From: a bacterium
GTDB lineage: Bacteria > Planctomycetota > UBA1135 > UBA2386
DNA: 64,000 bases
Reading direction: 5' to 3'
Assembly: GCA_024743115.1 (NCBI GenBank)
Contig: JANSXC010000028.1
Location: 1-64,000, forward strand
Made by a program: the position numbers and the translations under genes. Below, in pieces: positions 8,508 through 16,305 of this stretch (position 1 is its first letter; every line of letters starts with the position of its first letter). The notes beneath the pieces were generated by a model that was not told where the DNA came from, did no database searches, and saw only the letters and a program-made list of their open reading frames with translations.

Positions 8508-9104
8508 CTACCGCCAGGTGATGTCCCACACGAGCTCCTCACCTTCTTCGGTGACGGAGCGCGCCGGCAGCAGCAGGAACGCGCGCTTGCGCTCGCGGTC
8601 GGCTTCGATGCCGCGACCGGCCGGGTGCACGCTCGACGCGACGACTGCCCCCGGGAGTTCGATCTCGATGCGGATCATGTTCCCGACTTCGAGCGTCTTG
8701 CCCGTCGGGTCGTAGACCTCGGCCATCTTGTGCCGCGTCTCGCGGTCCGGCACGAGCGCCTGGATCCACTGCTGCTCAGGGCCGCGCGGCACGTAGACCC
8801 GGACGCTGGGCTGGTCGTCGCCGAGCTTGGCCGCGAAGCGCAAACCATTGGCGCCGCCGAGCTTGACGTCGTCGAGCCGGATGAACTGGCCCTGCGAGGC
8901 GACCAGGCTGGCGCGCGCGGTGAACGTGGCGCCCTTCGTGGCGGCCTCCGCCCGGCCCGGGTCCGGCGTCGTCAGCGCCCGGGTCGTCAGCGTGCCCTTG
9001 CCGTCCTGCTCGAGCTTGATGTGCACGCCGACGAGCTCGTCACCCGAGCATGCGGTCAGCAGGAGGGTGAGGACGAGAACGAGCGTGTGGCAGGTGCTTC
9101 TCAT
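8508..9104 (-). CDS. Lipoprotein of unknown function
   Basis: The start at 9104 gives 198 residues, MRSTCHTLVLVLTLLLTACSG, with a textbook lipobox (LTAC). The longer reading from 9128 would bury the signal peptide. The rest is predicted to be beta-rich: it contains VHIKLEQDGKGTLTTRAL near the N-terminus, then strand-like segments and a C-terminal motif ending ELVWDITWR. It resembles small planctomycete lipoproteins of unknown function. It is transcribed away from mraZ, so the interval 9105-9423 carries both upstream regions. A TATGCT hexamer on the minus strand at 9124-9129 would suit a minus 10 element about 20 nt before the start. Confidence 0.75.
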   Translation of the reverse strand: MRSTCHTLVLVLTLLLTACSGDELVGVHIKLEQDGKGTLTTRALTTPDPGRAEAATKGATFTARASLVASQGQFIRLDDVKLGGANGLRFAAKLGDDQPSVRVYVPRGPEQQWIQALVPDRETRHKMAEVYDPTGKTLEVGNMIRIEIELPGAVVASSVHPAGRGIEADRERKRAFLLLPARSVTEEGEELVWDITWR

Positions 9105-9123
9105 GGCCGTCGTTGCGGCGGCG

Positions 9124-9129
9124 AGCATA
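9124..9129 (-). promoter_or_regulatory. Possible minus 10 element (TATGCT) for the lipoprotein gene
   Basis: Read on the minus strand the six bases are TATGCT, matching the TAnGCT form found before mraZ, rplU and rpsJ. No good minus 35 is visible at 16-17 bases, so this rests on one hexamer and its position 20 nt before the ATG at 9104. Confidence 0.3.
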
Positions 9130-9315
9130 CTGCGGACCGGCAGCGGATTCGTCGCCCTTGCGGGGGTGTTCGCGTTTCGCTGCCGCCCGGAACGGCGCCG
9201 AAACCGCCATCGTTCGAGGAATTCGCCCAGAAAACCGCCTGGCGTCGCTCCGCAGCCCCTAGTGGGGCCCCTCCGACCCCGACCCCAGACCTAGGTTCGG
9301 TGTGCAAAAGTAGGG

Positions 9316-9379
9316 GGTTAGAGAGGGTGACACGGGGGTGCTGAGTGGTTTTCGAGGGTTGACAGGGGTGCAGCGTGGT
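9316..9379 (+). promoter_or_regulatory. Array of seven GGT direct repeats, probable MraZ operator
   Basis: GGT trinucleotides start at 9316, 9326, 9337, 9347, 9357, 9367 and 9377, each preceded by G or T (GGGGT, AGGGT or GTGGT). Spacing is 10 bases, with one interval of 11, so all face the same side of the helix. MraZ of E. coli and Mycoplasma binds short G-rich direct repeats (TGGG or GTGG type) spaced 10 bp before mraZ. The array covers the minus 35 and reaches the minus 10 of the promoter below, as expected for autorepression. The repeat count is higher than the usual three or four. Confidence 0.75.
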
Positions 9380-9386
9380 ATAGGCT
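9359..9386 (+). promoter_or_regulatory. dcw promoter before mraZ
   Basis: The minus 35 is TTGACA (9359-9364), a perfect sigma70 match. Sixteen bases later TAGGCT (9381-9386) can serve as minus 10; TATAGG at 9379 is an alternative but leaves only 14 bases. The expected start of transcription is near 9393, about 30 nt before the mraZ ATG. The sequence is inside the GGT repeat array. Confidence 0.65.
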
Positions 9387-9397
9387 TCTCATCGTGA

Positions 9398-9414
9398 CAG
9401 GGAGGTAGTCCCTG
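9398..9414 (+). promoter_or_regulatory. Hairpin holding the GGAGG before mraZ
   Basis: CAGGGA (9398-9403) pairs with TCCCTG (9409-9414) around the loop GGTAG. The only Shine-Dalgarno-like run, GGGAGG, is in the 5' stem and loop, 18 nt from the ATG at 9424. A TAG at 9406-9408 blocks any earlier in-frame start. The hairpin could mask the site or, once folded, shorten the effective spacing. Confidence 0.45.
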
Positions 9415-9423
9415 CTCTTCGCG

Positions 9424-9897
9424 ATGGCGACTTTCTTTGGTAGTTCGGAGCACAACCTCGATGACAAGGGCAGATTGGTCTTGCCCGCGCGCATCCTGGA
9501 CGCGCTGCCGAAAAACGACTGGAAGTTCCACCTGACCGCGGGGCTGGACCGCTGCCTCCTCCTGCATGACTCCTCCGGGTTCCAGGAACTCGTCGATCGA
9601 ATCGGTCGGGCGGTCCCTGGCAGCCGGGCCCACCGGGCGCTCTGTCGGCGGTTTCTCGGGCACTCGGAGGAGGTCAAGCCGGATGGCAATCGACGGATTC
9701 GCATCCCCGAGCCGCTGTTGCGATACGCGGGGCTGGCAGCCAGCAATCCCGCCGTGTTGATCGGCACTGGCCGGGTCTTCGAGATCTGGGCACCGAACAA
9801 CCTCGGCGAGACGCTGGACCAGGCCAGCCCCGAAGAAGAAGCGCTCTTTGCCAGTTTGATCGAACCAACCAACGCCGCGGTTCCGAGCGACGAATGA
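9424..9897 (+). CDS. mraZ: Transcriptional regulator MraZ
   Basis: The protein has 157 residues, typical for MraZ. It carries two SpoVT-AbrB-type repeats: the first near the N-terminus contains the conserved DDKGRLVLP, and the second contains DGNRRIRIPEPL, where the usual Gly-Arg of DxxGR is Asn-Arg-Arg. MraZ forms a ring-shaped oligomer that binds the direct repeats upstream of its own operon and controls cell-division and wall genes; it may also antagonise rsmH. It is first in the dcw cluster, directly below the seven-repeat array. A C-terminal extension of about 12 residues (NAAVPSDE) is not part of the core. Confidence is high. Confidence 0.96.
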   Translation: MATFFGSSEHNLDDKGRLVLPARILDALPKNDWKFHLTAGLDRCLLLHDSSGFQELVDRIGRAVPGSRAHRALCRRFLGHSEEVKPDGNRRIRIPEPLLRYAGLAASNPAVLIGTGRVFEIWAPNNLGETLDQASPEEEALFASLIEPTNAAVPSDE

Positions 9898-9987
9898 TCG
9901 CCGGGCCTCGACGTGCCGGAGCCCGCGCGGGGTCGCCGCGAGGGGGTGTTCTGCGACTGCTGCCGGGTGGTCAAGGGATGTAGTCGT

Positions 9988-10947
9988 ATGAACGATTCGG
10001 GCACGGACGAAAGCGGCGCGGGCAGTGACAGGCCTAGGCAGCCCGTTCACGTGCCCGTGTTGCTGCGGGAAACCATCGCGATCCTCGAACTCTGGGAGGG
10101 GCTCGTGGTCGTCGATGGTACGGTCGGCGCCGGCGGACATGCGAGGGCAATCCTGTCCGCCTTGGGCGCTTCCGGCCGGTTGATCGGGCTCGATCGGGAC
10201 AGCGAGATCCTGGTCTCTGCGCGGGCAGCACTCGATTCGAGGGTGGCCGGCGCAGGGGTCGGGGTCTCGCTGCACCACCTTTGTTACTCGCGCATGCATG
10301 AGGCGCTGCAGGAGAACGGTCAGTCCTGCTGCGACCGCGTGTTGCTCGATCTCGGCGTCAGCTCCATGCAACTCGACCGTCCCGACCGTGGCTTCTCGTT
10401 CCAGAGTGATGGCCCCCTCGACATGCGGATGGATTCCACGCGCGGCCCGAGCGCGAGCGATTGGCTCGCCCGCGTACCGGAACGGGAGCTCGCCGACGTG
10501 ATCTACCGGTACGGCGAAGAGCGGCACAGCCGCCGGATTGCGCGTCGCATCGTCGCGGCGCGGCAGCACGGTCCGATCACCCGCACGGCGGAGCTCGCGG
10601 ACCTCGTGATCGGTGCGCTGCCCGGCGCCGCGCGCGGCAAACGGATCCATCCGGCGACGCGCACGTTCCAGGCGATCCGGATGGCGGTCAACGACGAACT
10701 CGGGGAGCTCGAGCGCGGGCTGCAGGAGGCCGTCGATTGTCTGCGCCCCGGCGGCCGTCTGGCCGTGATCTCGTTCCATTCGCTCGAGGATCGCATCGTG
10801 AAGCACTTCTTGCGGGCGCAGTGCGACGTCGTCACCAAGAAGCCGATCACGGCCTCGCCGGGCGAACTGCTCGACAACCCGCGCGCGCGTTCGGCGAAGC
10901 TGCGCTGCGGAGTGGTGCGGGAGCCGGCGTCGGAGGTGCAGCCGTGA
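9988..10947 (+). CDS. rsmH: 16S rRNA (cytosine-1402-N4) methyltransferase RsmH
   Basis: The protein has 319 residues. The frame is open upstream, but ATG 9988 has AAGGGA nine bases ahead and gives the family's normal N-terminus (MNDSGTDES then HVPVLLRETI). SAM motif I is VDGTVGAGGHARAIL, followed by GLDRD, LLDLGVSSMQLD and the characteristic ISFHSLEDRIVKHF near the C-terminus. The enzyme methylates N4 of C1402 in the ribosomal P site. It is second in dcw clusters, after mraZ. Its stop overlaps the next start by 4 nt. Confidence 0.95.
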   Translation: MNDSGTDESGAGSDRPRQPVHVPVLLRETIAILELWEGLVVVDGTVGAGGHARAILSALGASGRLIGLDRDSEILVSARAALDSRVAGAGVGVSLHHLCYSRMHEALQENGQSCCDRVLLDLGVSSMQLDRPDRGFSFQSDGPLDMRMDSTRGPSASDWLARVPERELADVIYRYGEERHSRRIARRIVAARQHGPITRTAELADLVIGALPGAARGKRIHPATRTFQAIRMAVNDELGELERGLQEAVDCLRPGGRLAVISFHSLEDRIVKHFLRAQCDVVTKKPITASPGELLDNPRARSAKLRCGVVREPASEVQP

Positions 10948-11198
10948 GGTGGTTGCTCGCAGGTCTGATGTTCGCGGCGTTCGTCGCGATTGCGATCTTC
11001 ACCGCGACCCTGCGCGCGGAGAACGCGACGCGGCGTCACGGGCTCGAACGTCACACGACCGAGGTGCGCGATCGCTGGATCGAACTGCAACGGCTCGAGG
11101 CCGTGCTGCTCGACAGCGAGTCGTGGCAGCGGCTCGCGGTGGCGCATTCGCGGGCCTTGGCAGCCGAGTTCGAGCGGCGGCGGGGGCGGCTGCAGTGA
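10944..11198 (+). CDS. ftsL: FtsL-like division protein
   Basis: GTG 10944 overlaps the rsmH stop (GTGA) and gives 84 residues. Residues 3-20 are one transmembrane helix (WLLAGLMFAAFVAIAIF) with a very short cytoplasmic tail. The rest is a charged helix (HTTEVRDRWIELQRLEAVL) able to form a coiled coil. Size, topology and position between rsmH and ftsI match FtsL, which usually recruits and activates the FtsW-FtsI pair together with FtsB and FtsQ. FtsL diverges fast, so the name rests on synteny and topology. The gene ends in a GTGA overlap with ftsI. Confidence 0.8.
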   Translation: MRWLLAGLMFAAFVAIAIFTATLRAENATRRHGLERHTTEVRDRWIELQRLEAVLLDSESWQRLAVAHSRALAAEFERRRGRLQ

Positions 11199-13204
11199 AG
11201 AGCGGCGAACGGTTGCGCCTCGGCTTCGTGTATGGGCTGCTCGGGCTCGTGCCCGTGTTCCTGCTGGGGTGGCTCGGCTACGTGCAGGTGGCACAGGCCG
11301 GGGAGCTCGACCGCAAGGGGCGCGCGCCGCTGCGGCTCGTTGCCGCGACGGCGGCGCGTCAGGGCGCGGTCGTGGAGCGCACGCCCGCGCCGCGCGGTTC
11401 GATCGTCGACCGCAACGGTCAGCCGCTCGCGTTCGACCGGCCGGTCTACGAGGTGCGCGCTTGGATCGGGCTGTCGAAGAAGCGGCGTGCGAGCACGGTC
11501 GCGATGCGTGAATGGCTCGACGGGCTGGCGCGCGACTTCGCGGTCGCGCTCGCGAGTGATCCCGAGCTCGCCGATCGCGGTGTCGCGCGGCGCAAGCACG
11601 AAGAACGGCTCCGCAAGCTCATCACGCGGGAGTTCGGCATGCAGCGGTTGCCCGCGGGCGATCGGGCACTGCCCGAGGGCTTTCCGCGTTCGGCCGAGCT
11701 GCGGCTCGCCGGTGAAGTCGACGTGCTGCCCGTCATCGACGCGCTGCGGGCGATCGGCAAGCGGCGCGACCTGCGGGGCTTCGTGCGGTTGGACTTCCTG
11801 CCTGCGTTTGCGCGGTCGTATCCCGACCGCCATCTCACCTATGGCATCGTCGGTCACACGGTGACGGAGTGGGCCAGGCAGTCGAGCGGCGGCCGCGAGC
11901 TGGTCACGTTCGGAACCGTCGGGCTCGAGGCCGCCAACGTGTTGTCGCGTGGTGTCGGGCACGAGCGGCCCGGCCGGCGCGACGGGGATGGCCGGCCCTA
12001 CTTCCTCGCGCCGCCGATGCTCGATCCCGCGCGGCCCGTGCTGCACGGCACGCTCGATCTCGAGCTGCAGCGCATTGCGACCGACGAACTCGCGACGCAG
12101 GCCGAGGCGGGGGCGAAGGTCGGCAAGGTTACGGTTCCGAAGTGGGGCGCGCTGGTGCTCGTCGAGGTCGCGAGCGGCGATGTCGTGGCCGCGGCATCCT
12201 GGCATCGCGACGTTGATAACTACAAGAGCGCGTCGTTCACGCCGTACCAGAGCCTGTTCGAGCCCGGCTCGATCATCAAGCCGCTGGTCTGCGCCTACGC
12301 GTTGGAGGCCGGCGTGCTCGATTGGGGGCACGTCTACGATTGCCGGCCTCACGGCTCGGACTATCGCGACACCATCCGCGGCCTCGGGCGGCGCAAGCCC
12401 GTGCGCGACGATCACCCGTGCCAGGATCTCAACGCGCACGGCATCCTCGTCAACAGCTCGAACATCGGAATGTCGTTGATCGGGCTCGGGCTCGCACGCG
12501 AGCAGTGGCGCGACTACATGCGGTTCTACGGTTTTGGCGAGGGGCTCGACCTGCCGCTGCCGCACGGTCGCGTCGGTGGCTGGCCCAGGCAGTCGTTCGA
12601 TCCGTCGACCCGGCTGAAGTCATTCCGCGCCAACAGCGCGATCTCGTTCAGCTTCGGCTACGAGTTTCAGGTGACGGCTTTCCACATCGCGCGTGCATAC
12701 CTCCGCATGATGCGTGGTCAGGACGCCGAACTGCGCGTTTGTCGCGGCGTTGAACTCGACGGCAAGTGGTTGCCTGCGCCACGGCTGCGAGAAGGTGGAA
12801 AACTATCCCCGCGAGTGCTTGCGGCGGTGCGCGATGCGATGGCCGACGTCATGAGTCCGGCCGAGGGGGCGACGGGACGGCATGCCCATCGGCTCATCGC
12901 GAGAGAGTATGGCATCGATATCCATGGCCTCGTCGCGGGCAAGACCGGTACTGCGGCCAGCATGGTCGGGATCCCGGGGCGCGGTCGGGTGAGCGTGCGC
13001 AATGCGAGCTTCGTCGGCTTTCTGCCGGCGCATGCTCCGCGTTGGCTCGCCGTGTGTGTGTTGCAGAAGGACGATAGTGCGCGATTCTACGGTGGCAGCT
13101 ATGCTGCGCCGCCGGCGGTGCGCTTGTTGTTGCAGGCCGAACGGCTTGCAGCCGAGCGACGTCGCCGTCAGGAGTCGCGCGTAGCGGGTGGTCAGACCCG
13201 ATGA
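11195..13204 (+). CDS. ftsI: Peptidoglycan transpeptidase FtsI (PBP3 type)
   Basis: The protein has 669 residues with GTG start at 11195 overlapping ftsL. One transmembrane helix lies at about 7-27 (FVYGLLGLVPVFLLGWLGYV), then the class B PBP pedestal (PRGSIVDRNGQPLAFDRPVYEV). The transpeptidase domain shows all three active-site motifs: SIIK in FEPGSIIKPLV (Ser nucleophile), SSN in NSSNIGMS, and KTGTA in AGKTGTAASM. It crosslinks septal peptidoglycan in the periplasm and normally partners with the glycosyltransferase FtsW, encoded further down. An insertion at about 110-200 is rich in Arg and Glu. Its stop overlaps a small ORF (ATGA). Confidence 0.95.
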   Translation: MKSGERLRLGFVYGLLGLVPVFLLGWLGYVQVAQAGELDRKGRAPLRLVAATAARQGAVVERTPAPRGSIVDRNGQPLAFDRPVYEVRAWIGLSKKRRASTVAMREWLDGLARDFAVALASDPELADRGVARRKHEERLRKLITREFGMQRLPAGDRALPEGFPRSAELRLAGEVDVLPVIDALRAIGKRRDLRGFVRLDFLPAFARSYPDRHLTYGIVGHTVTEWARQSSGGRELVTFGTVGLEAANVLSRGVGHERPGRRDGDGRPYFLAPPMLDPARPVLHGTLDLELQRIATDELATQAEAGAKVGKVTVPKWGALVLVEVASGDVVAAASWHRDVDNYKSASFTPYQSLFEPGSIIKPLVCAYALEAGVLDWGHVYDCRPHGSDYRDTIRGLGRRKPVRDDHPCQDLNAHGILVNSSNIGMSLIGLGLAREQWRDYMRFYGFGEGLDLPLPHGRVGGWPRQSFDPSTRLKSFRANSAISFSFGYEFQVTAFHIARAYLRMMRGQDAELRVCRGVELDGKWLPAPRLREGGKLSPRVLAAVRDAMADVMSPAEGATGRHAHRLIAREYGIDIHGLVAGKTGTAASMVGIPGRGRVSVRNASFVGFLPAHAPRWLAVCVLQKDDSARFYGGSYAAPPAVRLLLQAERLAAERRRRQESRVAGGQTR

Positions 13205-13278
13205 ACGAAAAACTCCTGAATGGTCAGGCTGGGGCGCGTGCCTCAGAGACATGTGTCGGTAGGGCGGTTGATGACTGA
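13201..13278 (+). CDS. Possible 25-residue linking ORF between ftsI and murE
   Basis: ATG 13201 overlaps the ftsI stop (ATGA) and reads 25 codons (MNEKLLNGQAGARASETC...) to TGA 13276-13278, which overlaps the murE ATG at 13271. Nearly every other junction in the cluster overlaps, so this ORF would carry translation across an otherwise uncovered 66-base gap. The peptide has no recognisable feature, and the ORF may be fortuitous. Confidence 0.3.
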   Translation: MNEKLLNGQAGARASETCVGRAVDD

Positions 13279-14803
13279 GTTGGCTTTTCCATCCGGACTT
13301 CCGTCCGGCCAGGGCTCCGTACGCCTGCGCGAACTGCGCGACTGCTTGCAGCCGCGTGAGACGCTGCACTGGCGTGACATCGCGGTCGAGGGGCTGCAGT
13401 TCCACTCCGCCGAGGTGCGGGCCGGCAACGTCTTCTTCGCGATCAAGGGCAACAAGAACGACGGCACGCTCTACGCGCAGCAGGCCGTTGCTCGGGGCGC
13501 GGTCGCGATCGTTGCCGAGGAGGCGCTGCCGCTGAACGTGCCGGTGCTCGTCGTCGACAATGCGCGGCGCGCGCTCGCCGATGCAGCGCGTTACTACTAC
13601 CGCGATCCGTCGCGCGCGCTGTCGGTCCTCGGCGTCACGGGCACCAACGGCAAGACGACCGTGTCGCACCTGATTCGCGGCTGCCTGCAGGCGGACCGCC
13701 GGCAGGTCGGCCTGATCGGAACGATCGCCTACGAGTTCGGTGGCCGTCGTATTCCTGCCGGCACCACGACACCCGACTCGGTGCGCATCCACGGCTATTT
13801 GCGTGAGATGGCGGACCGGTTCGCGAGTGCATGCGTGATGGAGGTGTCGAGCCACAGCCTCGATCAGGAGCGCGTGCGCGGCGTCAAGTTCGCGACGGCC
13901 GTGTTCACGAACCTGACGCAGGACCATCTCGACTACCACGGTTCGATGGCGGCCTATCGTGAGGCCAAGTCACGGCTCTTCCGCATGCTCGAGCCCGGTG
14001 CGACGGCGGTACTCAACCGCGACGACCCGGCGGCCGAGTACTTCTCCGAGTTGCTCGATCCCGGTGTCCGGCAGCTGTGGTTCGGCGGCGAGAACGGTGA
14101 GGTGCGCGCCGAGCAGATCCAGCCGTGTGCCGACGGTACGCGCTTTCGGCTCGTGATGCCGAATGGCGCAGTCGAACTGTTCCTGCGACTCGTCGGGCAG
14201 CACAACGTCGAGAACGCGGTTGCCGCGGCTGCGGCCGCGCTGTCGCTCGGCGCGAGCGAACTCACGGTCGCGTCCGCGCTCGAGGATGCGCGACCCGTGC
14301 CCGGGCGGCTCGAGACCGTCGAGGCGCCGTTCGGTCGCGGTGGCGGCGTGCGCACGTTCGTGGACTACGCGCATACGCCGGACGCGCTCGACAAGGTCTG
14401 CGAGACGCTCGCGGAGGTCTGCGAAGGCCGCCTGCACGTGGTCTTCGGTTGCGGTGGTGATCGCGACGCGAGCAAGCGGCCGGACATGGCCGCGGCGGTA
14501 GCCAGGCACGCGGACGTTGCCTATCTCACGAGCGACAACCCGCGTTCGGAGGATCCCGAGGCGATCCTCGACGACATGGAGCCGGGGCTTCTGAACGGCC
14601 GGAGTGAGTGCATTCGCGTCGTCGACCGCGCCGAAGCGATTCGCCATGCGATCGGTGAGGCCGGACCGGGCGACACCGTGCTCATCGCCGGCAAGGGCCA
14701 CGAGACGTATCAGGTTCTGAAGGACAGTGTGATTCCGTTCGACGATCGGCTCGAAGCCGGTCGCGCGCTGGGCGCGAAGGAGGCCGGATGGTTGCACCCG
14801 TGA
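13271..14803 (+). CDS. murE: UDP-MurNAc-tripeptide synthetase MurE (meso-DAP type)
   Basis: From ATG 13271 the protein has 510 residues; a longer reading from ATG 13220 adds 17 residues and is less likely. The Mur ligase ATP loop is GVTGTNGKTTVSHL, followed by the family motifs VMEVSSHSLDQERV and NLTQDHLDYH. The C-terminal domain has DNPRSEDP: the DNPR motif is the signature of enzymes that add meso-diaminopimelate rather than lysine. It therefore makes UDP-MurNAc-L-Ala-D-Glu-mDAP in the cytoplasm. murF begins inside its last 16 bases. Confidence 0.95.
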   Translation: MTELAFPSGLPSGQGSVRLRELRDCLQPRETLHWRDIAVEGLQFHSAEVRAGNVFFAIKGNKNDGTLYAQQAVARGAVAIVAEEALPLNVPVLVVDNARRALADAARYYYRDPSRALSVLGVTGTNGKTTVSHLIRGCLQADRRQVGLIGTIAYEFGGRRIPAGTTTPDSVRIHGYLREMADRFASACVMEVSSHSLDQERVRGVKFATAVFTNLTQDHLDYHGSMAAYREAKSRLFRMLEPGATAVLNRDDPAAEYFSELLDPGVRQLWFGGENGEVRAEQIQPCADGTRFRLVMPNGAVELFLRLVGQHNVENAVAAAAAALSLGASELTVASALEDARPVPGRLETVEAPFGRGGGVRTFVDYAHTPDALDKVCETLAEVCEGRLHVVFGCGGDRDASKRPDMAAAVARHADVAYLTSDNPRSEDPEAILDDMEPGLLNGRSECIRVVDRAEAIRHAIGEAGPGDTVLIAGKGHETYQVLKDSVIPFDDRLEAGRALGAKEAGWLHP

Positions 14804-16299
14804 CGGGCAAGGTATCTTCGCAGGCAAGAAGTGGGGCGGCTCGCCGATCTGGCGGCCCCCGCGGCTGGCTGACGGCCGCCAGGGTCGCCAAGGCCCTGAC
14901 GGGCGGTCGGGTGATCCAGCGCGGCAAGACGGCGATCCGAGTCGAGACGGACTCGCGGCAGGACTGCACCGACAGCCTGTTCGTCGCACTGCGCGGCGAG
15001 CGCCACGACGCGCACGATCACATCGCGCATGCTGTGGAGCGCGGTGCCGTCGGACTGCTGATCGATCGGCCGCTCGACGAATTGCCGCCGCTGCCGCGGA
15101 CCGCCAGCGTGTTCGTCGTGCAGGTCCCCGACACCGGGGCGGCGTTGCTCGAACTTGCGGCGGCCCACCGTCAGCGTCACGCCGCCAAGGTGATCGGCAT
15201 CACGGGTTCGTGCGGCAAGACCTCGGTCAAGGAATGGCTCGGTGCCGTGCTGGCGCAAGCGATGCCGACCGTGCGGTCGCCGAAGTCGTACAACAATCAC
15301 ATCGGCGTGCCGTTGTCGTTGCTGCAGATCGAGGCGGACACGAAGGCTGCGGTCGTCGAGATCGGCACCAGCGGGCCCGGCGAGATCGAGCGGCTCACGG
15401 CGGTCGCGCAGCCGGACGTCGGCATCGTGACCTGCGTCGCGTCCGCGCACCTGCAGGGCCTCGGCTCGCTCGAGGGCGTGGCGCGCGAGAAGGCGAGTCT
15501 GCCGCACGGTCTGTCCGCGGACGGGCACTGCATCCTCAACGGCGATGACGCGGCCTGCCGTGCCATGGCGACGGGGTGTGCCGCGGCCGTCGAGTTCACG
15601 AGTGTGACCGGCAAGGCCGAGTGGTTCGCCACCGACCTGCAGTTCCACACGCTCGGGACCTCGTTCCGGCTGAACGGCGAGCGCGCCGTGACGCTGCCCG
15701 GGCTCGGCACTCACAACGTGCACAACGCGCTGACCGTGATCGCGGCCGCCGTGCACATCGGCATGCCGCTCGACGACGTTCTCGCGGCGCTTGCTGCAGT
15801 GCCGTCGACCGAGCGCCGCCTCGAACCGAAGACCAGTGGTGGGGTGACCGTCTTCGACGACACCTACAACATGAACCCGGAGTCGGCGCGCGCCGCACTG
15901 CAGTCGGTCGCGGGGCTCGGGGCCATCGGGCGGCGGATCGTGGTGTTCGGCGAGATGCTCGAACTCGGTGAGCAGAGCACGGCGCTGCATCACGAACTCG
16001 GGCTCGAGGTCGCCCGCACCGGGCAGGATCGGCTCGTTGTCGTCGGCGACGGCGCCGGGCCCATTGCCGATGGCGCACTGACCGGCGGGATGATCGCTGC
16101 CAACGTGCATCGGGTCCCGGATCTCGAAGCGGCGCGGCAACTCCTGCTCGACTCGCTCGAGCCCGGGGACTTCGTGCTCTGCAAGGCGTCGCGGCGGGTG
16201 GCGCTGGATCGACTCGTCGACGAGCTGCTCGTCGCGCTCGGGCGCGGCGACCGGCCCACGGATCCCGAAGGTGGCCGCGAGGCCGCCGCTGGCTCCTGA
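14788..16299 (+). CDS. murF: UDP-MurNAc-pentapeptide synthetase MurF
   Basis: The protein has 503 residues. The ATP loop is IGITGSCGKTSVKEWL, then KSYNNHIGVPLSLL and EIGTSGPGEIERL, which bind the nucleotide precursor in MurF. The C-terminal part has the DDTYNMNPESARAAL motif typical of the family. It adds D-Ala-D-Ala to UDP-MurNAc-tripeptide, completing the soluble precursor. The N-terminus has a basic extension of about 25 residues (KVSSQARSGAARRSGG) absent from standard MurF; an internal start is possible but none has a clear ribosome site. The gene overlaps murE by 16 nt and ends 6 nt before mraY. Confidence 0.94.
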   Translation: MVAPVTGKVSSQARSGAARRSGGPRGWLTAARVAKALTGGRVIQRGKTAIRVETDSRQDCTDSLFVALRGERHDAHDHIAHAVERGAVGLLIDRPLDELPPLPRTASVFVVQVPDTGAALLELAAAHRQRHAAKVIGITGSCGKTSVKEWLGAVLAQAMPTVRSPKSYNNHIGVPLSLLQIEADTKAAVVEIGTSGPGEIERLTAVAQPDVGIVTCVASAHLQGLGSLEGVAREKASLPHGLSADGHCILNGDDAACRAMATGCAAAVEFTSVTGKAEWFATDLQFHTLGTSFRLNGERAVTLPGLGTHNVHNALTVIAAAVHIGMPLDDVLAALAAVPSTERRLEPKTSGGVTVFDDTYNMNPESARAALQSVAGLGAIGRRIVVFGEMLELGEQSTALHHELGLEVARTGQDRLVVVGDGAGPIADGALTGGMIAANVHRVPDLEAARQLLLDSLEPGDFVLCKASRRVALDRLVDELLVALGRGDRPTDPEGGREAAAGS

Positions 16300-16305
16300 C
16301 GGCTC

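Noticed and set aside
9913..9987. Longer N-terminus for RsmH
   Set aside because: The extra 25 residues are not like the family, and ATG 9988 has a good ribosome site.
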